Shown: piece after piece, positions 36,756 through 45,952 of the stretch
Layout of the letters: the number at the start of each line of letters is the position of its first letter
Position numbering within the stretch: position 1 is the first letter of the stretch
Source: JAUYQR01 sp963822435
GTDB lineage: Bacteria; Pseudomonadota; Alphaproteobacteria; Rhodobacterales; Rhodobacteraceae
Assembly (NCBI GenBank): GCA_963822435.1
Contig: CAWGHN010000002.1
Location: forward strand, 248,001-312,000
Reading direction: 5' to 3'
DNA: 64,000 bases
Notes under the pieces: model-generated
Told to the model about the DNA's origin: nothing
Seen by the model: the letters and a program-made list of their open reading frames with translations, nothing else
The model's database searches: none
Made by a program: the position numbers and the translations under genes

Positions 36756-39140
36756 GCCGGCGGCTTCCATCAGCTTTTGCGCGGCATCGGCGGCGAGGCG
36801 GTCGCGGCCCTGGCCGTGGACGGGGATGCGGCCCGGCTCAAAAAAGAGCGGCGCGGCGAGGGGAGTGACGCGGGGGCGGCGGACGAGGTGGATGTTGGCG
36901 CCGACGCGGGCGAGGAGGGTTTCGATGCGGGAGAAGTCGATCAGGCCGCGGAGCGCCTCTTCGCGGGTGATCTGGAGGAGGAGGTGGTCGGGGTCGAAGC
37001 GGCGCAGCGTGTCGTAGAGGATGTCGGAGGAGAAGGTGGCCTGGCGTCCCGATTTGCGGCGGCCCTGGTGGCTGCGTTCGATGAGGCCCGCGATGATCGC
37101 GGTGGACCGGAAGGTGCGCTTCATTACGGCGTTGCCGGAGAGCCAAGTCTCGAGCCCCTCGCGCAGGGTTTCAAGGTCGAAGAGGGGGCCTGGGTCGGTG
37201 ACGGGGTCGATGCCCCAGATCAGGGTGGCGTAATCGGTGGCGACGAAGCCCAAGGGAGCAAGGCCTTGGGATTCCATCTGTTTCGTGACAAGAAGGCCGA
37301 GGGTTTGCTGGGCGTTGCGGCCAGCGAAACCGTAGACGACGAGGTGTTCGCGGCCGTCGTGGGGGAAGGATTCGAGGAGGAGCGACTGGGGGTCGGGGAG
37401 GCGGGACACCTCGCGCTGGAGAGCGAGCCATTGGGCGGTGTGGGTGGGGAGGTCGGGCCAGGTTTCCTGCTGGAAGATTTCCAGGATGCGGTCGGCGAGG
37501 AGGGTGGAGGTGGCGAATTTGGTGCCGTTGAAGACGGCGACCTTCGGATCGCGGCCAGGGGTGCGGCTGACCTCGACCGTCAGTTCCTTGAGGCCTTCGT
37601 AGCGCACCACCTCGCCGCCGATCAGGAAGGTGTCGCCGGGGAGGAGCGAGGCGGCGAAGCCTTCCTCGACCTCGCCCAAGGGAGTGCCGCCGAAGCGGCC
37701 CTTGAGGCGGACCTTGAGCGTGTCGATGTCGATGATGGTGCCGAGGTTCTGGCGGATCACGGCGGCGATGCGGGGGTCGCGCAGGTGCCATTTACCATTT
37801 GTTAACTTCAATCGCTGCCAGCGGTCGTAGGCTTTCAGCGCGTAGCCGCCGGTGGCTACGAAATCGAGGCAGGCGTCGAATTCCGCTTTGGTCAGAAGGG
37901 CATAGGGACCGGCAGTGATAATCTCGTGGTAGAGGTGGTCGGCGTCAAACGGCCCGGAGCAGGCGGTGGCGAGGATATGCTGGCACAGAACATCGCGGGG
38001 GCCGGAGCCGCGCGGTTCGCCGTCGAGGGTGTGGGCGCGGACGGCGTCGAGGGCGGCCTGACATTCCACCACCTCGAAGCGGTTGGCAGGGACGAGGAGC
38101 GCCTTTGAGGGGGCGTTGTAGCGGTGGTTGGCACGACCGATCCTTTGCACCAGGCGTTTCACGTTCTTCGGGGCGCCGATCTGGATCACCAGATCGACAT
38201 CGCCCCAGTCGATGCCGAGATCGAGCGAGCCGGTGCAGACGACGGCCCGCAGGGCGCCCTCGGTCATCGCCTGTTCGACACGGTCGCGCTGTTCGCGGGA
38301 AAGCGAGCCGTGGTGGATGCCGATGGGCAGGCTGTCTGTGTTCTGTAGCCAGAGGTCGTGGAAGAAGAGTTCCGCCTGCGCGCGGGTGTTGTGGAAGATG
38401 AGCGTGGTCTTGTGACGGGTGACCTCGTTCAGGACGGCGGGGATGGCGTAGCGGCCGCCGCCGCCGGACCACGGGGGCGGGGCGTCGGTTTCCAGCATGG
38501 AGATGTCGGGGTCGGGGCCGGGGTCGGCCTGAAGGATCGTGGTGTCGGGGGCGAGGAATTGGGCGAGGGCGGGCGGGTTTTCGACGGTGGCGGAGAGGCC
38601 GATGCGGCGGAGGCCGGGGTTCAGGGATTGCAGGCGGGCGATCTGCAAGACGAGCTGGTCGCCGCGCTTGGATTCGGCGAGGGCGTGGATTTCGTCGATG
38701 ATAACCCGTTGCAGACCTTGGAAAATCCGGGGGGCGTCTTCGTAGCTGAGAAGGAGGGCGAGGCTTTCGGGGGTGGTCAGCAGGATGTGCGGCGGGTCGG
38801 CGCGCTGACGGCGACGCTGGGTGTAGGTGGTGTCGCCGGTGCGATCCTCGACGCGGATAGAGAGGCCGGCACCCTCGATCGGGGTGCGGAGATTGCGGCG
38901 GATGTCGGCGGTGAGGGCCTTGAGGGGGGAGATGTAGAGGGTGTGGAGGCCAGGGGGCGGATGGTCCCCAAGCTCGGCCAGGGTGGGCAGGAACCCGGCG
39001 AGCGTCTTGCCGCCGCCGGTGGGGGCGATGAGCAGGGTGGCAGGGTCTGCCGCGCGCGCCAGCATGTCCGTCTGGTGCGGGTGGAGGGTCCAGCCTTTGG
39101 TGGTGAACCATGTGGTGAGGGTGGGGGTGAGGGCGGTCAT
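36747..39140 (-). CDS. Ligase-associated DNA damage response DEXH-box helicase (Lhr-like)
   Basis: 797 residues from ATG at 39140 (MTALTPTLTTWFTTKGWTLHPHQ). Walker A IAPTGGGKTLAGF, motif II VIIDEIHALAESKRGDQ, motif III LSATVENPP, helicase C lobe with VVCTGSLDLGIDWGDVDLVIQIG and QRIGRANHRY, then the Lhr-core beta domain and a C-terminal winged helix. Part of the mycobacterial/alphaproteobacterial Lhr-PdeM repair module. It is followed by pdeM, 198 bases away across the tandem repeat. Confidence 0.9.
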   Translation of the reverse strand: MTALTPTLTTWFTTKGWTLHPHQTDMLARAADPATLLIAPTGGGKTLAGFLPTLAELGDHPPPGLHTLYISPLKALTADIRRNLRTPIEGAGLSIRVEDRTGDTTYTQRRRQRADPPHILLTTPESLALLLSYEDAPRIFQGLQRVIIDEIHALAESKRGDQLVLQIARLQSLNPGLRRIGLSATVENPPALAQFLAPDTTILQADPGPDPDISMLETDAPPPWSGGGGRYAIPAVLNEVTRHKTTLIFHNTRAQAELFFHDLWLQNTDSLPIGIHHGSLSREQRDRVEQAMTEGALRAVVCTGSLDLGIDWGDVDLVIQIGAPKNVKRLVQRIGRANHRYNAPSKALLVPANRFEVVECQAALDAVRAHTLDGEPRGSGPRDVLCQHILATACSGPFDADHLYHEIITAGPYALLTKAEFDACLDFVATGGYALKAYDRWQRLKLTNGKWHLRDPRIAAVIRQNLGTIIDIDTLKVRLKGRFGGTPLGEVEEGFAASLLPGDTFLIGGEVVRYEGLKELTVEVSRTPGRDPKVAVFNGTKFATSTLLADRILEIFQQETWPDLPTHTAQWLALQREVSRLPDPQSLLLESFPHDGREHLVVYGFAGRNAQQTLGLLVTKQMESQGLAPLGFVATDYATLIWGIDPVTDPGPLFDLETLREGLETWLSGNAVMKRTFRSTAIIAGLIERSHQGRRKSGRQATFSSDILYDTLRRFDPDHLLLQITREEALRGLIDFSRIETLLARVGANIHLVRRPRVTPLAAPLFFEPGRIPVHGQGRDRLAADAAQKLMEAAGLA

Positions 39141-39488
39141 GGGGTAGAGATAAGGCGTGGGGCGGGGTTGGGGAACGGTGTGGCGCTGGCGTCGGGTTAA
39201 GGGGTTGAAATGGTGGGAAAGTCTTTGGCTGCGTGGCGTCTGGTTTGTGTATGGCAGGTGTATGGCAGGTTCGAGGGACGTTGGTGCGTTAACCATGTGG
39301 GGCGAATCGGGGCTTTTGCCGGATTTGTCCGTCGACACATCAGGCCGCGCCTGTCTGCCGTTGGCAGGCGCGCTTCCGCGCCAGCCAGCCAGGCGCGGCC
39401 CGATTTGTGACGGGACAAATCGGGCAAGGGGATGGTCTCCTTTCGGACCTCTGGCAGGACGATGCGATTTGCTCTAAGCCCTTCGGTC
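39141..39488. other. Non-coding gap between the helicase and the YmdB-like gene, with two stem-loops
   Basis: 348 bases. No credible gene. Two exact inverted repeats: GGCCGCGCCTG (39343-39353) with 39390-39400, and CCCGATTTGT (39399-39408) with ACAAATCGGG (39415-39424) around GACGGG. A related GGATTTGTCCGTCGACACA lies at 39321-39339. As DNA this is a compact structured patch in a divergent promoter region. Confidence 0.6.
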
Positions 39489-40301
39489 ATGAAACTCCTT
39501 TTCCTTGGCGATGTGATGGGCCGGTCGGGCCGGACGGCGGTGACGGAACGGTTGCCGGGGCTTCGGGCCGACTGGGGGCTCGATTTCGTCGTGGTCAACG
39601 GCGAGAACGCGAGCCAGGGTGTGGGGCTGACGGCGGAGCATGCGAAAGCCTTGCTGGCGGCGGGGGCGGATTGCCTGACGCTTGGCGACCATGCGTTCGA
39701 CCAGAAGGACATGCTGAGTTTCATCGAGACCGAGCCGCGGATCATCCGGCCGCTGAATTTCTCCAAGGTGGCGCCTGGCAAGGGGTTTCGGGTGTTCGAA
39801 GCGACGCAAGGGCGGCGCGTGCTGGTGACGCAGGCCTTGGGGCAGGTGTTCATGAAGCGGCCCTTCGACGACCCGTTCAGCGCGCTGGAGGCGGTGTTGA
39901 AGACCCACACTCTCGGCGCGGCGGTGCAGGCGGCGATTGTCGATATTCATGCCGAGGCCACCAGCGAGAAGATGGCGACGGGGCATTGGTGCGACGGGAT
40001 GGCGTCGCTGGTGGTGGGCACGCATACGCATGTGCCGACCGGGGATGCGCAGATTTTGGCGAAGGGGACGGCATACCTGACGGATGCGGGCATGTGCGGC
40101 GATTATGACAGCGTGATCGGGATGGAGAAGATGGAGCCCTTGCGCCGCTTCATCACCGGGATGGCGAAGGGGCGGTTCGAGCCTGCGGGCGGCGAGGCGA
40201 CGCTGTCGGGGGTGTATGTCGAGACGGATGACAGGACGGGTCGTGCCACCAAGGTTCGGATGATCCGGGTGGGCGGGCGGCTGGAGCAGGCGGTTCCGTG
40301 A
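39489..40301 (+). CDS. YmdB-like metallophosphoesterase
   Basis: 270 residues from ATG 39489. Metal-binding motifs: MKLLFLGDVMGRSGR, VNGENASQG, LTLGDHAFDQKD, and VGTHTHVPTGD, then YLTDAGMCGDYDSVIGM. This is the TIGR00282/YmdB family, 2',3'-cAMP phosphodiesterase-like in Firmicutes; role in alphaproteobacteria unclear. It shares a 4-base GTGA overlap with the following permease. Confidence 0.88.
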   Translation: MKLLFLGDVMGRSGRTAVTERLPGLRADWGLDFVVVNGENASQGVGLTAEHAKALLAAGADCLTLGDHAFDQKDMLSFIETEPRIIRPLNFSKVAPGKGFRVFEATQGRRVLVTQALGQVFMKRPFDDPFSALEAVLKTHTLGAAVQAAIVDIHAEATSEKMATGHWCDGMASLVVGTHTHVPTGDAQILAKGTAYLTDAGMCGDYDSVIGMEKMEPLRRFITGMAKGRFEPAGGEATLSGVYVETDDRTGRATKVRMIRVGGRLEQAVP

Positions 40302-41257
40302 GCGAGGCGCAGGGCTTTTCGGCGGCCCCCCCACCCTCTCCCTCCCCCACGCGGGGGGAGGGAAGCGCGTCACGGGAACGGTGGTTCTTTGTGGCCGTGC
40401 TGGTGGTGCTGGGCGTGGGCTGGGGCGCGACGCAATCGCTGGGCAAGATGGCGACGGCGACGGGGCATCAGCCGTTCGGGTTGATCTTCTGGCAATTGGT
40501 GGTGGGTGCGCTGGCGCTGGGGATCGTGTCGCTGGTCCGGCGGCGGGGGATGGTCTTTACCCGCGAGGCGATGGTGTTCTACGTGGTCGTGGCCAGCATC
40601 GGCACGCTGATCCCGAATGCGACGTTCTATGCCGCCGTTGTGCATCTGCCGGCGGGGATCATGTCGATCCTGATTTCCACCGTGCCGCTGATTGCGTTTC
40701 CGATGGCGCTGGCCTTGGGGCTGGACCGGTTTTCGACGCTGCGGCTGAGCGGGTTGCTGCTGGGCCTTGCCGGGGTGGCGTTGATCGCCAATCCGGGCGG
40801 CGGGGTGGGTGTCAGCCTTGGCTGGGTGATGGTCGCGATGATCGGGCCGCTGTTTTACGCGATGGAGGCGAACTACGTCGCCAGCCGTGGCACAGCGGGG
40901 ATGGACGCGGTGCAGGCGATGTTCGGCGTCTGCGTTGTGGGCATGGTGCTGGCCGCGCCGATTGCCTGGGGCACGGGGCAGTGGGTCGATCCGTTTCCGA
41001 TGGGCCGGGCGGAGGGGGCGCTGGTGATGTCTTCGGTGGTCCATGCGCTGGTGTATTCGAGCTATGTCTGGCTTGCGTCGCGGGCGGGATCGGTCTTTGC
41101 CTCGCAATGTTCGTATCTGGTGACCGCGTCGGGCGTTTTTTGGGCGATGATCCTTTTGGGTGAGCGGTTTTCGCCCTTGGTCTGGGTGGCGCTTGTGGTG
41201 ATGCTGGCCGGCGTGGCATTGGTGCAGCCGCGACGCACCGCCGCCCGCGCGGCCTGA
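40298..41257 (+). CDS. EamA/DMT permease with repeat-derived N-terminus
   Basis: 319 residues from GTG 40298, coupled by overlap to the phosphoesterase. Ten membrane helices from about residue 29 (WFFVAVLVVLGVGWGATQSLGKMA) in two EamA repeats; substrate unknown. Residues about 10-23 (APPPSPSPTRGEGS) are encoded by a copy of a C-rich hairpin repeat that is intergenic elsewhere in this window. No alternative start between this segment and TM1 looks better, so the element is probably translated. Confidence 0.75.
   Translation: MSEAQGFSAAPPPSPSPTRGEGSASRERWFFVAVLVVLGVGWGATQSLGKMATATGHQPFGLIFWQLVVGALALGIVSLVRRRGMVFTREAMVFYVVVASIGTLIPNATFYAAVVHLPAGIMSILISTVPLIAFPMALALGLDRFSTLRLSGLLLGLAGVALIANPGGGVGVSLGWVMVAMIGPLFYAMEANYVASRGTAGMDAVQAMFGVCVVGMVLAAPIAWGTGQWVDPFPMGRAEGALVMSSVVHALVYSSYVWLASRAGSVFASQCSYLVTASGVFWAMILLGERFSPLVWVALVVMLAGVALVQPRRTAARAA
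40325..40369. repeat. CCCTCCCCC/GGGGGAGGG hairpin element, copy A (coding)
   Basis: CCCTCCCCC at 40340-40348 and its complement at 40354-40362 form a 9-bp stem with a 5-base loop, flanked by GCCCCCCC and GAAGCGCG as in copies B and C. It lies within the open frame of the DMT permease. Confidence 0.75.
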
Positions 41258-41271
41258 GACCGGGAGACAGG

Positions 41272-43050
41272 ATGTTCGGATTGGCGATCCCGGTGGAGGC
41301 GCAGGCGTTTGTTGGGCTGGGCATTCTGGCCGTGATGTTCGTGCTGTTCGTGATGGAGCGCACGCCCGTCGAGGTGACGGCCATCGGCGGGGCGGCGATG
41401 ATGCTGATCCTTGGCATCCTGCCGATCAAGGACGCGACCGCGGTTCTGTCAAACTCGGCCCCCTGGACCATTGCGATGATGTTTCTGGTGATGGGCGGGC
41501 TGGTGCGCACGGGCGCGGTGGAGATGATAATTTCCACCGCAGGGCGCTATGTCGGCGACCGGCCGCGCACGACGATTGCGGTCCTGTTCGGGTTCATCGC
41601 GGTGGCGTCGGCGTTCATGAACAACACGCCCCTTGTGGCGGTGATGATCCCTGTGGTGATCCAGATTGCGGTCAAGATCCGGACGGCGCCATCCAAGCTG
41701 CTGATCCCGCTGAGTTATCTGACGGTGCTGGGGGGCATGATCACGCTGATCGGCACCTCGACCAACATTCTGGTCGATGGCGTGGCGCGCGAGCAGGGCC
41801 TGGAGCCTTTCAGCCTGTTCGAGATTGCCCCCTTGGGCATTGCGGTGACGGTGGCGGGGGCGATTTACCTGGCGGTCTTTGGCAACCGGCTGTTGCCGGT
41901 GCGCCAGTCGATGGGCGTCTTGCTGAGCGACCGGCGCAAGATGAAATTCTTCACCGAGGTCGCGGTGCCGGAGGACAGCACGCTGATCGGGCAGGCGGTG
42001 ACCGATGTGGACCTGTTCAAGCGCGACGGGGTGCGGGTGATCGACGTGCTGCGCGGCGATGCGTCGCTCAGGCGGGATCTGGCGTCCGTGGTGCTGGCGG
42101 CGGGGGACCGGGTGGTTCTGCGCACCGAGATGACCGAGATTCTGGGCATGCAGACCCGCAAGGATGTGCTGCTGGTCGACAAGCTGAGTTCGGTCAAGAC
42201 CGAGACGGTCGAGGTGCTGATCGGGCCGGGCTGCCGGATGGAAGGGCGCAGTCTGGGCGAATTGCGCATTCGGCGGCGCTATGGGGTTTACGTGCTGGCG
42301 GTGCATCGGCGCAACCAGAACATCGGGCGGCAGTTGGATGACCTGATCGTGCGGGTGGGTGACACGCTGCTGTTGGAAGGCGCCATCGAGGATATCCAGA
42401 AGCTGGCCGCCGACATGGATCTGGTCGACATCAGCCGCCCGCGCGCCACGCCGTTCCGCCGGGCGAAGGCACCGATCGCGATTGCGGCGCTGGCGCTGAT
42501 CGTGGGGCTTTCGGCGGTGGATGCGGCCCCGATCCTGCCTTTGGCGGTGATTGCGGTGGCGCTGATCCTGATCACGCATTGCGTTGACAGTGACGAGGCG
42601 TTTTCCTTTGTCGACGGGCGCTTGCTGGCGATGATCTTTGCGATGCTGGCGGTGGGGCAGGGGCTGGAACATTCCGGCGCGGTGGAGTTGATCGTGACGG
42701 CTGTGGCACCGCTGTTGGTGGGCTTGAGCCCGTTCTTCATGATTCTGGCGGTGTATTTCCTGGGGCTGGTGCTGACCGAGTTCCTGTCGAACAACGCGGT
42801 GGCGGTGATCTACACGCCGATCGCGATCGAGCTGGCGCAGAACCTTGGCCTTGATCCGCGGCCCTTCGTGGTGGCGGTGATGTTTTCGGCCACGCTCGCC
42901 TTTGCCACCCCGGTGGGGTATCAGACCAACATGATGGTCTACGGACCGGGCGGCTACAAGTTTTCGGACTATGTGAAGATCGGGCTGCCCTTGAACATCA
43001 TCGTGATGCTGGTGGCCTGCGCGCTGATCCCGGTGATCTGGCCGCTGTAA
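41272..43050 (+). CDS. SLC13-family permease with two RCK_C domains
   Basis: 592 residues. N-terminal membrane half (AIPVEAQAFVGLGILAVMFVLF...PWTIAMMFLVMGGLVRTG...LVAVMIPVVIQIAVK...TLIGTSTNILVDG), a cytoplasmic insert with two TrkA-C/RCK_C domains (about 215-290, EDSTLIGQAVTDVDLFKRDGVRVI; and 300-380, GCRMEGRSLGELRIRRRYGV), then a C-terminal membrane half (FLSNNAVAVIYTPIAIELAQNL; PVGYQTNMMVYGPGGYKFSDYVKIGLPLNI). Anion or dicarboxylate/sulfate transport is typical. A small lipoprotein gene follows 11 bases later. Confidence 0.85.
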   Translation: MFGLAIPVEAQAFVGLGILAVMFVLFVMERTPVEVTAIGGAAMMLILGILPIKDATAVLSNSAPWTIAMMFLVMGGLVRTGAVEMIISTAGRYVGDRPRTTIAVLFGFIAVASAFMNNTPLVAVMIPVVIQIAVKIRTAPSKLLIPLSYLTVLGGMITLIGTSTNILVDGVAREQGLEPFSLFEIAPLGIAVTVAGAIYLAVFGNRLLPVRQSMGVLLSDRRKMKFFTEVAVPEDSTLIGQAVTDVDLFKRDGVRVIDVLRGDASLRRDLASVVLAAGDRVVLRTEMTEILGMQTRKDVLLVDKLSSVKTETVEVLIGPGCRMEGRSLGELRIRRRYGVYVLAVHRRNQNIGRQLDDLIVRVGDTLLLEGAIEDIQKLAADMDLVDISRPRATPFRRAKAPIAIAALALIVGLSAVDAAPILPLAVIAVALILITHCVDSDEAFSFVDGRLLAMIFAMLAVGQGLEHSGAVELIVTAVAPLLVGLSPFFMILAVYFLGLVLTEFLSNNAVAVIYTPIAIELAQNLGLDPRPFVVAVMFSATLAFATPVGYQTNMMVYGPGGYKFSDYVKIGLPLNIIVMLVACALIPVIWPL

Positions 43051-43061
43051 GGAGAGATGCG

Positions 43062-43427
43062 ATGCACAAGTTTTTGGGGCTGATGCTGCTGGCGGGCTGC
43101 GCGATGCCGATGGGCGCACCGGTGCCGCAGGCGGCGCGGCTGTCGGTCGACGTGCTGACGGTGACGCTGTCGGACGGCACGGTGTGCCGGGCTGACTGGG
43201 CCGCGGCGGGCGGTGCGGGACGGCTGGAGCCGTGCGGGCCGGGATACGGCTATGCGGTGCGGGTGGAGGAAAACCCCAACGTGCTGCGCAAGCTGTTCAC
43301 CGGGCTGACCGAGGCGCTGGGCGCCGAGGGTGCGCTGGCGCCGATGGCGGAAGTGGTGATTACCGATCCGGCGGGGATCGACCGGGTGTTCGTGTCGCCG
43401 CCGCCTGTGGTTTTGGCGCGCGACTGA
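43062..43427 (+). CDS. Small predicted lipoprotein
   Basis: 121 residues. Lipobox LLAGC at Cys13 after MHKFLGLMLLAG. Remaining sequence has two Cys (GTVCRADWAAAG and LEPCGPGYGYAVRVEENPN) that could form a disulfide. No family recognised. Close downstream of the SLC13 permease, likely one transcript. Confidence 0.65.
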   Translation: MHKFLGLMLLAGCAMPMGAPVPQAARLSVDVLTVTLSDGTVCRADWAAAGGAGRLEPCGPGYGYAVRVEENPNVLRKLFTGLTEALGAEGALAPMAEVVITDPAGIDRVFVSPPPVVLARD

Positions 43428-43440
43428 GCCGTTCCTGCGC

Positions 43441-43488
43441 GGCCCCCCTTCCCCAGCCCTCCCCCACGAGGGGGGAGGGAGGCGCGTG
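43441..43488. repeat. CCCTCCCCC/GGGGGAGGG hairpin element, copy B
   Basis: Core CCCTCCCCC (43457-43465) and GGGGGGAGGG (43470-43479), flanked by GGCCCCCC and AGGCGCG. Intergenic. Followed by a direct repeat GGCGGGCTTTTT twice (about 43495-43518). Confidence 0.75.
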
Positions 43489-43587
43489 AGGCTGGCGGGC
43501 TTTTTGGCGGGCTTTTTGGCGGGGTTGCGGGGACGCGGTGCGCTGGTGTAGAGGACGCCATCAATTCTAGACCGGAGTTCAGGGGTC

Positions 43588-44331
43588 ATGGCAGGCCATT
43601 CGAAATGGGCGAACATCCAGCACCGCAAGGGCAAGCAGGACAAGTTGCGCTCCAAGATGTTCTCGAAGCTGGCGAAGGAAATCACCGTCGCGGCCAAGAT
43701 GGGCATGCCGGACGTCGACATGAACCCGCGTCTGCGGCTGGCGGTGAAGGCCGCGAAGGCCGTGTCGATGCCGAAGGACGTGATCGACCGGGCGATCAAG
43801 AAATCCCAGATGGGCGACAGCGCGGATTACACCGAGATCCGCTATGAAGGTTACGGCGTGAACGGAATCGCGATCATCGTCGAGGCGATGACCGACAACC
43901 TGAACCGCACCGCGTCGAACGTGCGGTCGTATTTCTCGAAATGCGGTGGCAACCTTGGCACCACGGGTTCGGTGGCGCACAGCTTTGACCGGGTGGGCGA
44001 GATTTCCTATCCGGCCAGCGTCGGATCGGCCGACGACGTGATGATGGCGGCGCTGGATGCGGGCGCGGATGACGTGGAAAGCGACGAGGACGGCCACTGG
44101 ATCTATTGCCAGGTGGAGAACCTGTCGGAGGTGTCCGACGCGCTGGAAAAGGCGCTGGGGGAATCGACGGAATCAAAGCTGATCTGGAAGGCTCAGACCT
44201 TGACCGAGGTCGATCTGGACACCGCGCAAAAGTTGATGCGGTTGATCGACATGCTGGAAGAGGACGACGATGTGCAGACCGTGACGCACAACTTCGACAT
44301 TCCCGAAGAGGTGGCGGCGCAGCTGGAGTGA
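43588..44331 (+). CDS. YebC/PmpR-family regulator
   Basis: 247 residues. Opens with the family signature MAGHSKWANIQHRKGKQDKLRSKMFSKLAKEITVAAK, then GGNLGTTGSVAHSFDRVG and DMLEEDDDVQTVTHNFDIPEEV. Homologues bind DNA or, as TACO1/YebC2, the ribosome at Pro stretches. A GNRA-loop terminator follows. Confidence 0.93.
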   Translation: MAGHSKWANIQHRKGKQDKLRSKMFSKLAKEITVAAKMGMPDVDMNPRLRLAVKAAKAVSMPKDVIDRAIKKSQMGDSADYTEIRYEGYGVNGIAIIVEAMTDNLNRTASNVRSYFSKCGGNLGTTGSVAHSFDRVGEISYPASVGSADDVMMAALDAGADDVESDEDGHWIYCQVENLSEVSDALEKALGESTESKLIWKAQTLTEVDLDTAQKLMRLIDMLEEDDDVQTVTHNFDIPEEVAAQLE

Positions 44332-44357
44332 TCCGGGGCGGCGGTCATCGGTTGGAG

Positions 44358-44383
44358 AAGGCCCCCGGCGACGGGGGCTTTTT
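44358..44383 (+). terminator. Terminator after yebC
   Basis: GCCCCCG (44361-44367) and CGGGGGC (44372-44378) around GCGA, followed by TTTTT. The neighbouring bases AAG/CTT extend the stem. Confidence 0.85.
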
Positions 44384-44401
44384 CGTTTCTGGCGGTCAGG
44401 T

Positions 44402-44449
44402 GGCCCCCCCCACCCCGGCCCTCCCCCACGGAGGGGGGAGGGAGGTGCC
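44402..44449. repeat. CCCTCCCCC/GGGGGAGGG hairpin element, copy C
   Basis: Core CCCTCCCCC (44419-44427) and GGGGGGAGGG (44433-44442) with GGCCCCCCC upstream and AGGTGCC downstream. Intergenic, between the yebC terminator and the convergent DinB gene. Confidence 0.75.
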
Positions 44450-44484
44450 TTTGGGCCGTGCGTTGGGGATGGGGGTGGGGCGCG

Positions 44485-45033
44485 TCAGCCGAGATCGGCT
44501 TCGGTCCAGCCGAGCGCGGCGAGGTCGGCGGTGCGGAAGCGGGCATCGTCGGCCATGAAGAATTCATCGAGCTGCGGGGGTTTGACGCTGCTGCCTGCGA
44601 GCATGGCATGAACCTGACCGCGGTGGTGCTGGCTGTGCAGAAAGAGGTGCATCAGCGTGTCGGCCACCGTCTCGGTCTGGATGTGGGTGGCGCGGTGGAT
44701 GCGGACGGGGCGGTCAAGGTCTGGCGCGGCGGTGACGATAGCGAGGGCGGTGGCGTCGAGGGCATCTTGCGCCGATGCGAGGGGGGCGGGGTCTGCGAAA
44801 GGCTCGCGGTTGGCAAAGACCGCGACGCCGCGTGTGCCGCCTTGCAGGGCGTCGATGTAGAAGCGGTCGACGAGGTGGATGTGGTTCAGCGTGGCGCGGA
44901 GGCTGGGGAAGAAGCTGGTGCGCGGGGCCTCCCACTCGCCGGGCTGAAGGGCCGCGATGGCGGCGTAGAGCCGCCGGTTGGCGAGGCGGTTGTTCTGGGC
45001 AAGTTGCCGGTAGGGGCGGTGCGGATCGGTCAT
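44485..45033 (-). CDS. DinB-family protein
   Basis: 182 residues from ATG at 45033. Four-helix DinB fold with three metal His: LNHIHLVDRFYID, and LMHLFLHSQHHRGQVHAML. DinB proteins are often thiol S-transferases using bacillithiol or mycothiol; in proteobacteria the role is uncertain. Not the DinB polymerase. Confidence 0.82.
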   Translation of the reverse strand: MTDPHRPYRQLAQNNRLANRRLYAAIAALQPGEWEAPRTSFFPSLRATLNHIHLVDRFYIDALQGGTRGVAVFANREPFADPAPLASAQDALDATALAIVTAAPDLDRPVRIHRATHIQTETVADTLMHLFLHSQHHRGQVHAMLAGSSVKPPQLDEFFMADDARFRTADLAALGWTEADLG

Positions 45034-45064
45034 CGGGGGAGTGTTGCGGCGTGAGCGCACGACG

Positions 45065-45952
45065 TCAACCGGGTTGGACGAGGATCGCGCGGGCCGCGCG
45101 GCGGACGGCCTCGGTGACCGGGGCGAGGGCGGGGGCGGCGAGGCGGGTGAACTGCCAGTGCAGGGGCACGTCAAGGGGGGTGCCGGGTGCGAGGTCGACG
45201 AGGGTTCCGGCGGCGAGGTGCGGGTCGGCAAGGGGGTCTGGGTTCATCGCCCAGCCAAGGCCGTGCAGGCAGGCATCAACGAAGGCTTGCGACGAGGCCA
45301 TGCGGTGGCTCGGGAACGCGGCGTGGCGGGCGGGGCGGATGTGGCGGGCGACCCAGTCGATTTGCAGGCGGTCGTTGTCGGAGAAGGTGATCGCGGGGGC
45401 ATCGGCAAGCGCGTCGGACGTGAGGCCGTTCGGGAACCAGCGGCGGACGTAGCCGGGCGAGGCCGTGGCGCGGTAGCGCAGCGCGCCAAGGGGCAGGGTG
45501 TCGCAGCCTTGCAGCGGGCCTGCGTGTGAGGTGACGGCGGCGACAACCTCGCCGCGTTTCAGCCAGTCCTGGCTGACATCCTGATCGTCGATCACGAGGT
45601 CGAAGAGAAAGCCGGTCGTCGCGGCGAGGGCCGGGATGATCCAGGTGGCGAGGCTGTCGGCGTTGACGGCGATGCGCAAGGTGGCGGGGGCGGATGTGAG
45701 GCCGGGAAGGTCGGCCGCGAGGGTGGATTCGAGGAGGGCGACCTCGTCGTGGTGGCGGATCAGGCGGAGCCCTGCGTCGGTGGCGGTGCAGGGCTGGCCA
45801 CGGCGAATGAGGAGGGTGCCGGTGGCTTCCTCCAGCGCCTTGATGCGCTGCGAGACGGCGGAGGGCGTGACGCGGAGCGCGGCGGCGGCAAGGTCGAACG
45901 AGCCGCGGCGATGGACGGCGGCGAGGGCGGCAAGTTGGGCGGGATCTAGCAT
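45065..45952 (-). CDS. argP: LysR-type regulator, ArgP-like
   Basis: 295 residues. Winged HTH LAALAAVHRRGSFDLAAAALRVTPSAVSQRIKALEE, then an effector domain (RIAVNADSLATWIIPALAATTGFLFDLVIDDQDVS; ASPGYVRRWFP; HGLGWAMNPDPLA) characteristic of the ArgP/LysG subgroup, which reads basic amino acids. Divergent from an ACT-domain gene and an ArgO/LysE exporter, the classic ArgP target. Confidence 0.85.
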   Translation of the reverse strand: MLDPAQLAALAAVHRRGSFDLAAAALRVTPSAVSQRIKALEEATGTLLIRRGQPCTATDAGLRLIRHHDEVALLESTLAADLPGLTSAPATLRIAVNADSLATWIIPALAATTGFLFDLVIDDQDVSQDWLKRGEVVAAVTSHAGPLQGCDTLPLGALRYRATASPGYVRRWFPNGLTSDALADAPAITFSDNDRLQIDWVARHIRPARHAAFPSHRMASSQAFVDACLHGLGWAMNPDPLADPHLAAGTLVDLAPGTPLDVPLHWQFTRLAAPALAPVTEAVRRAARAILVQPG

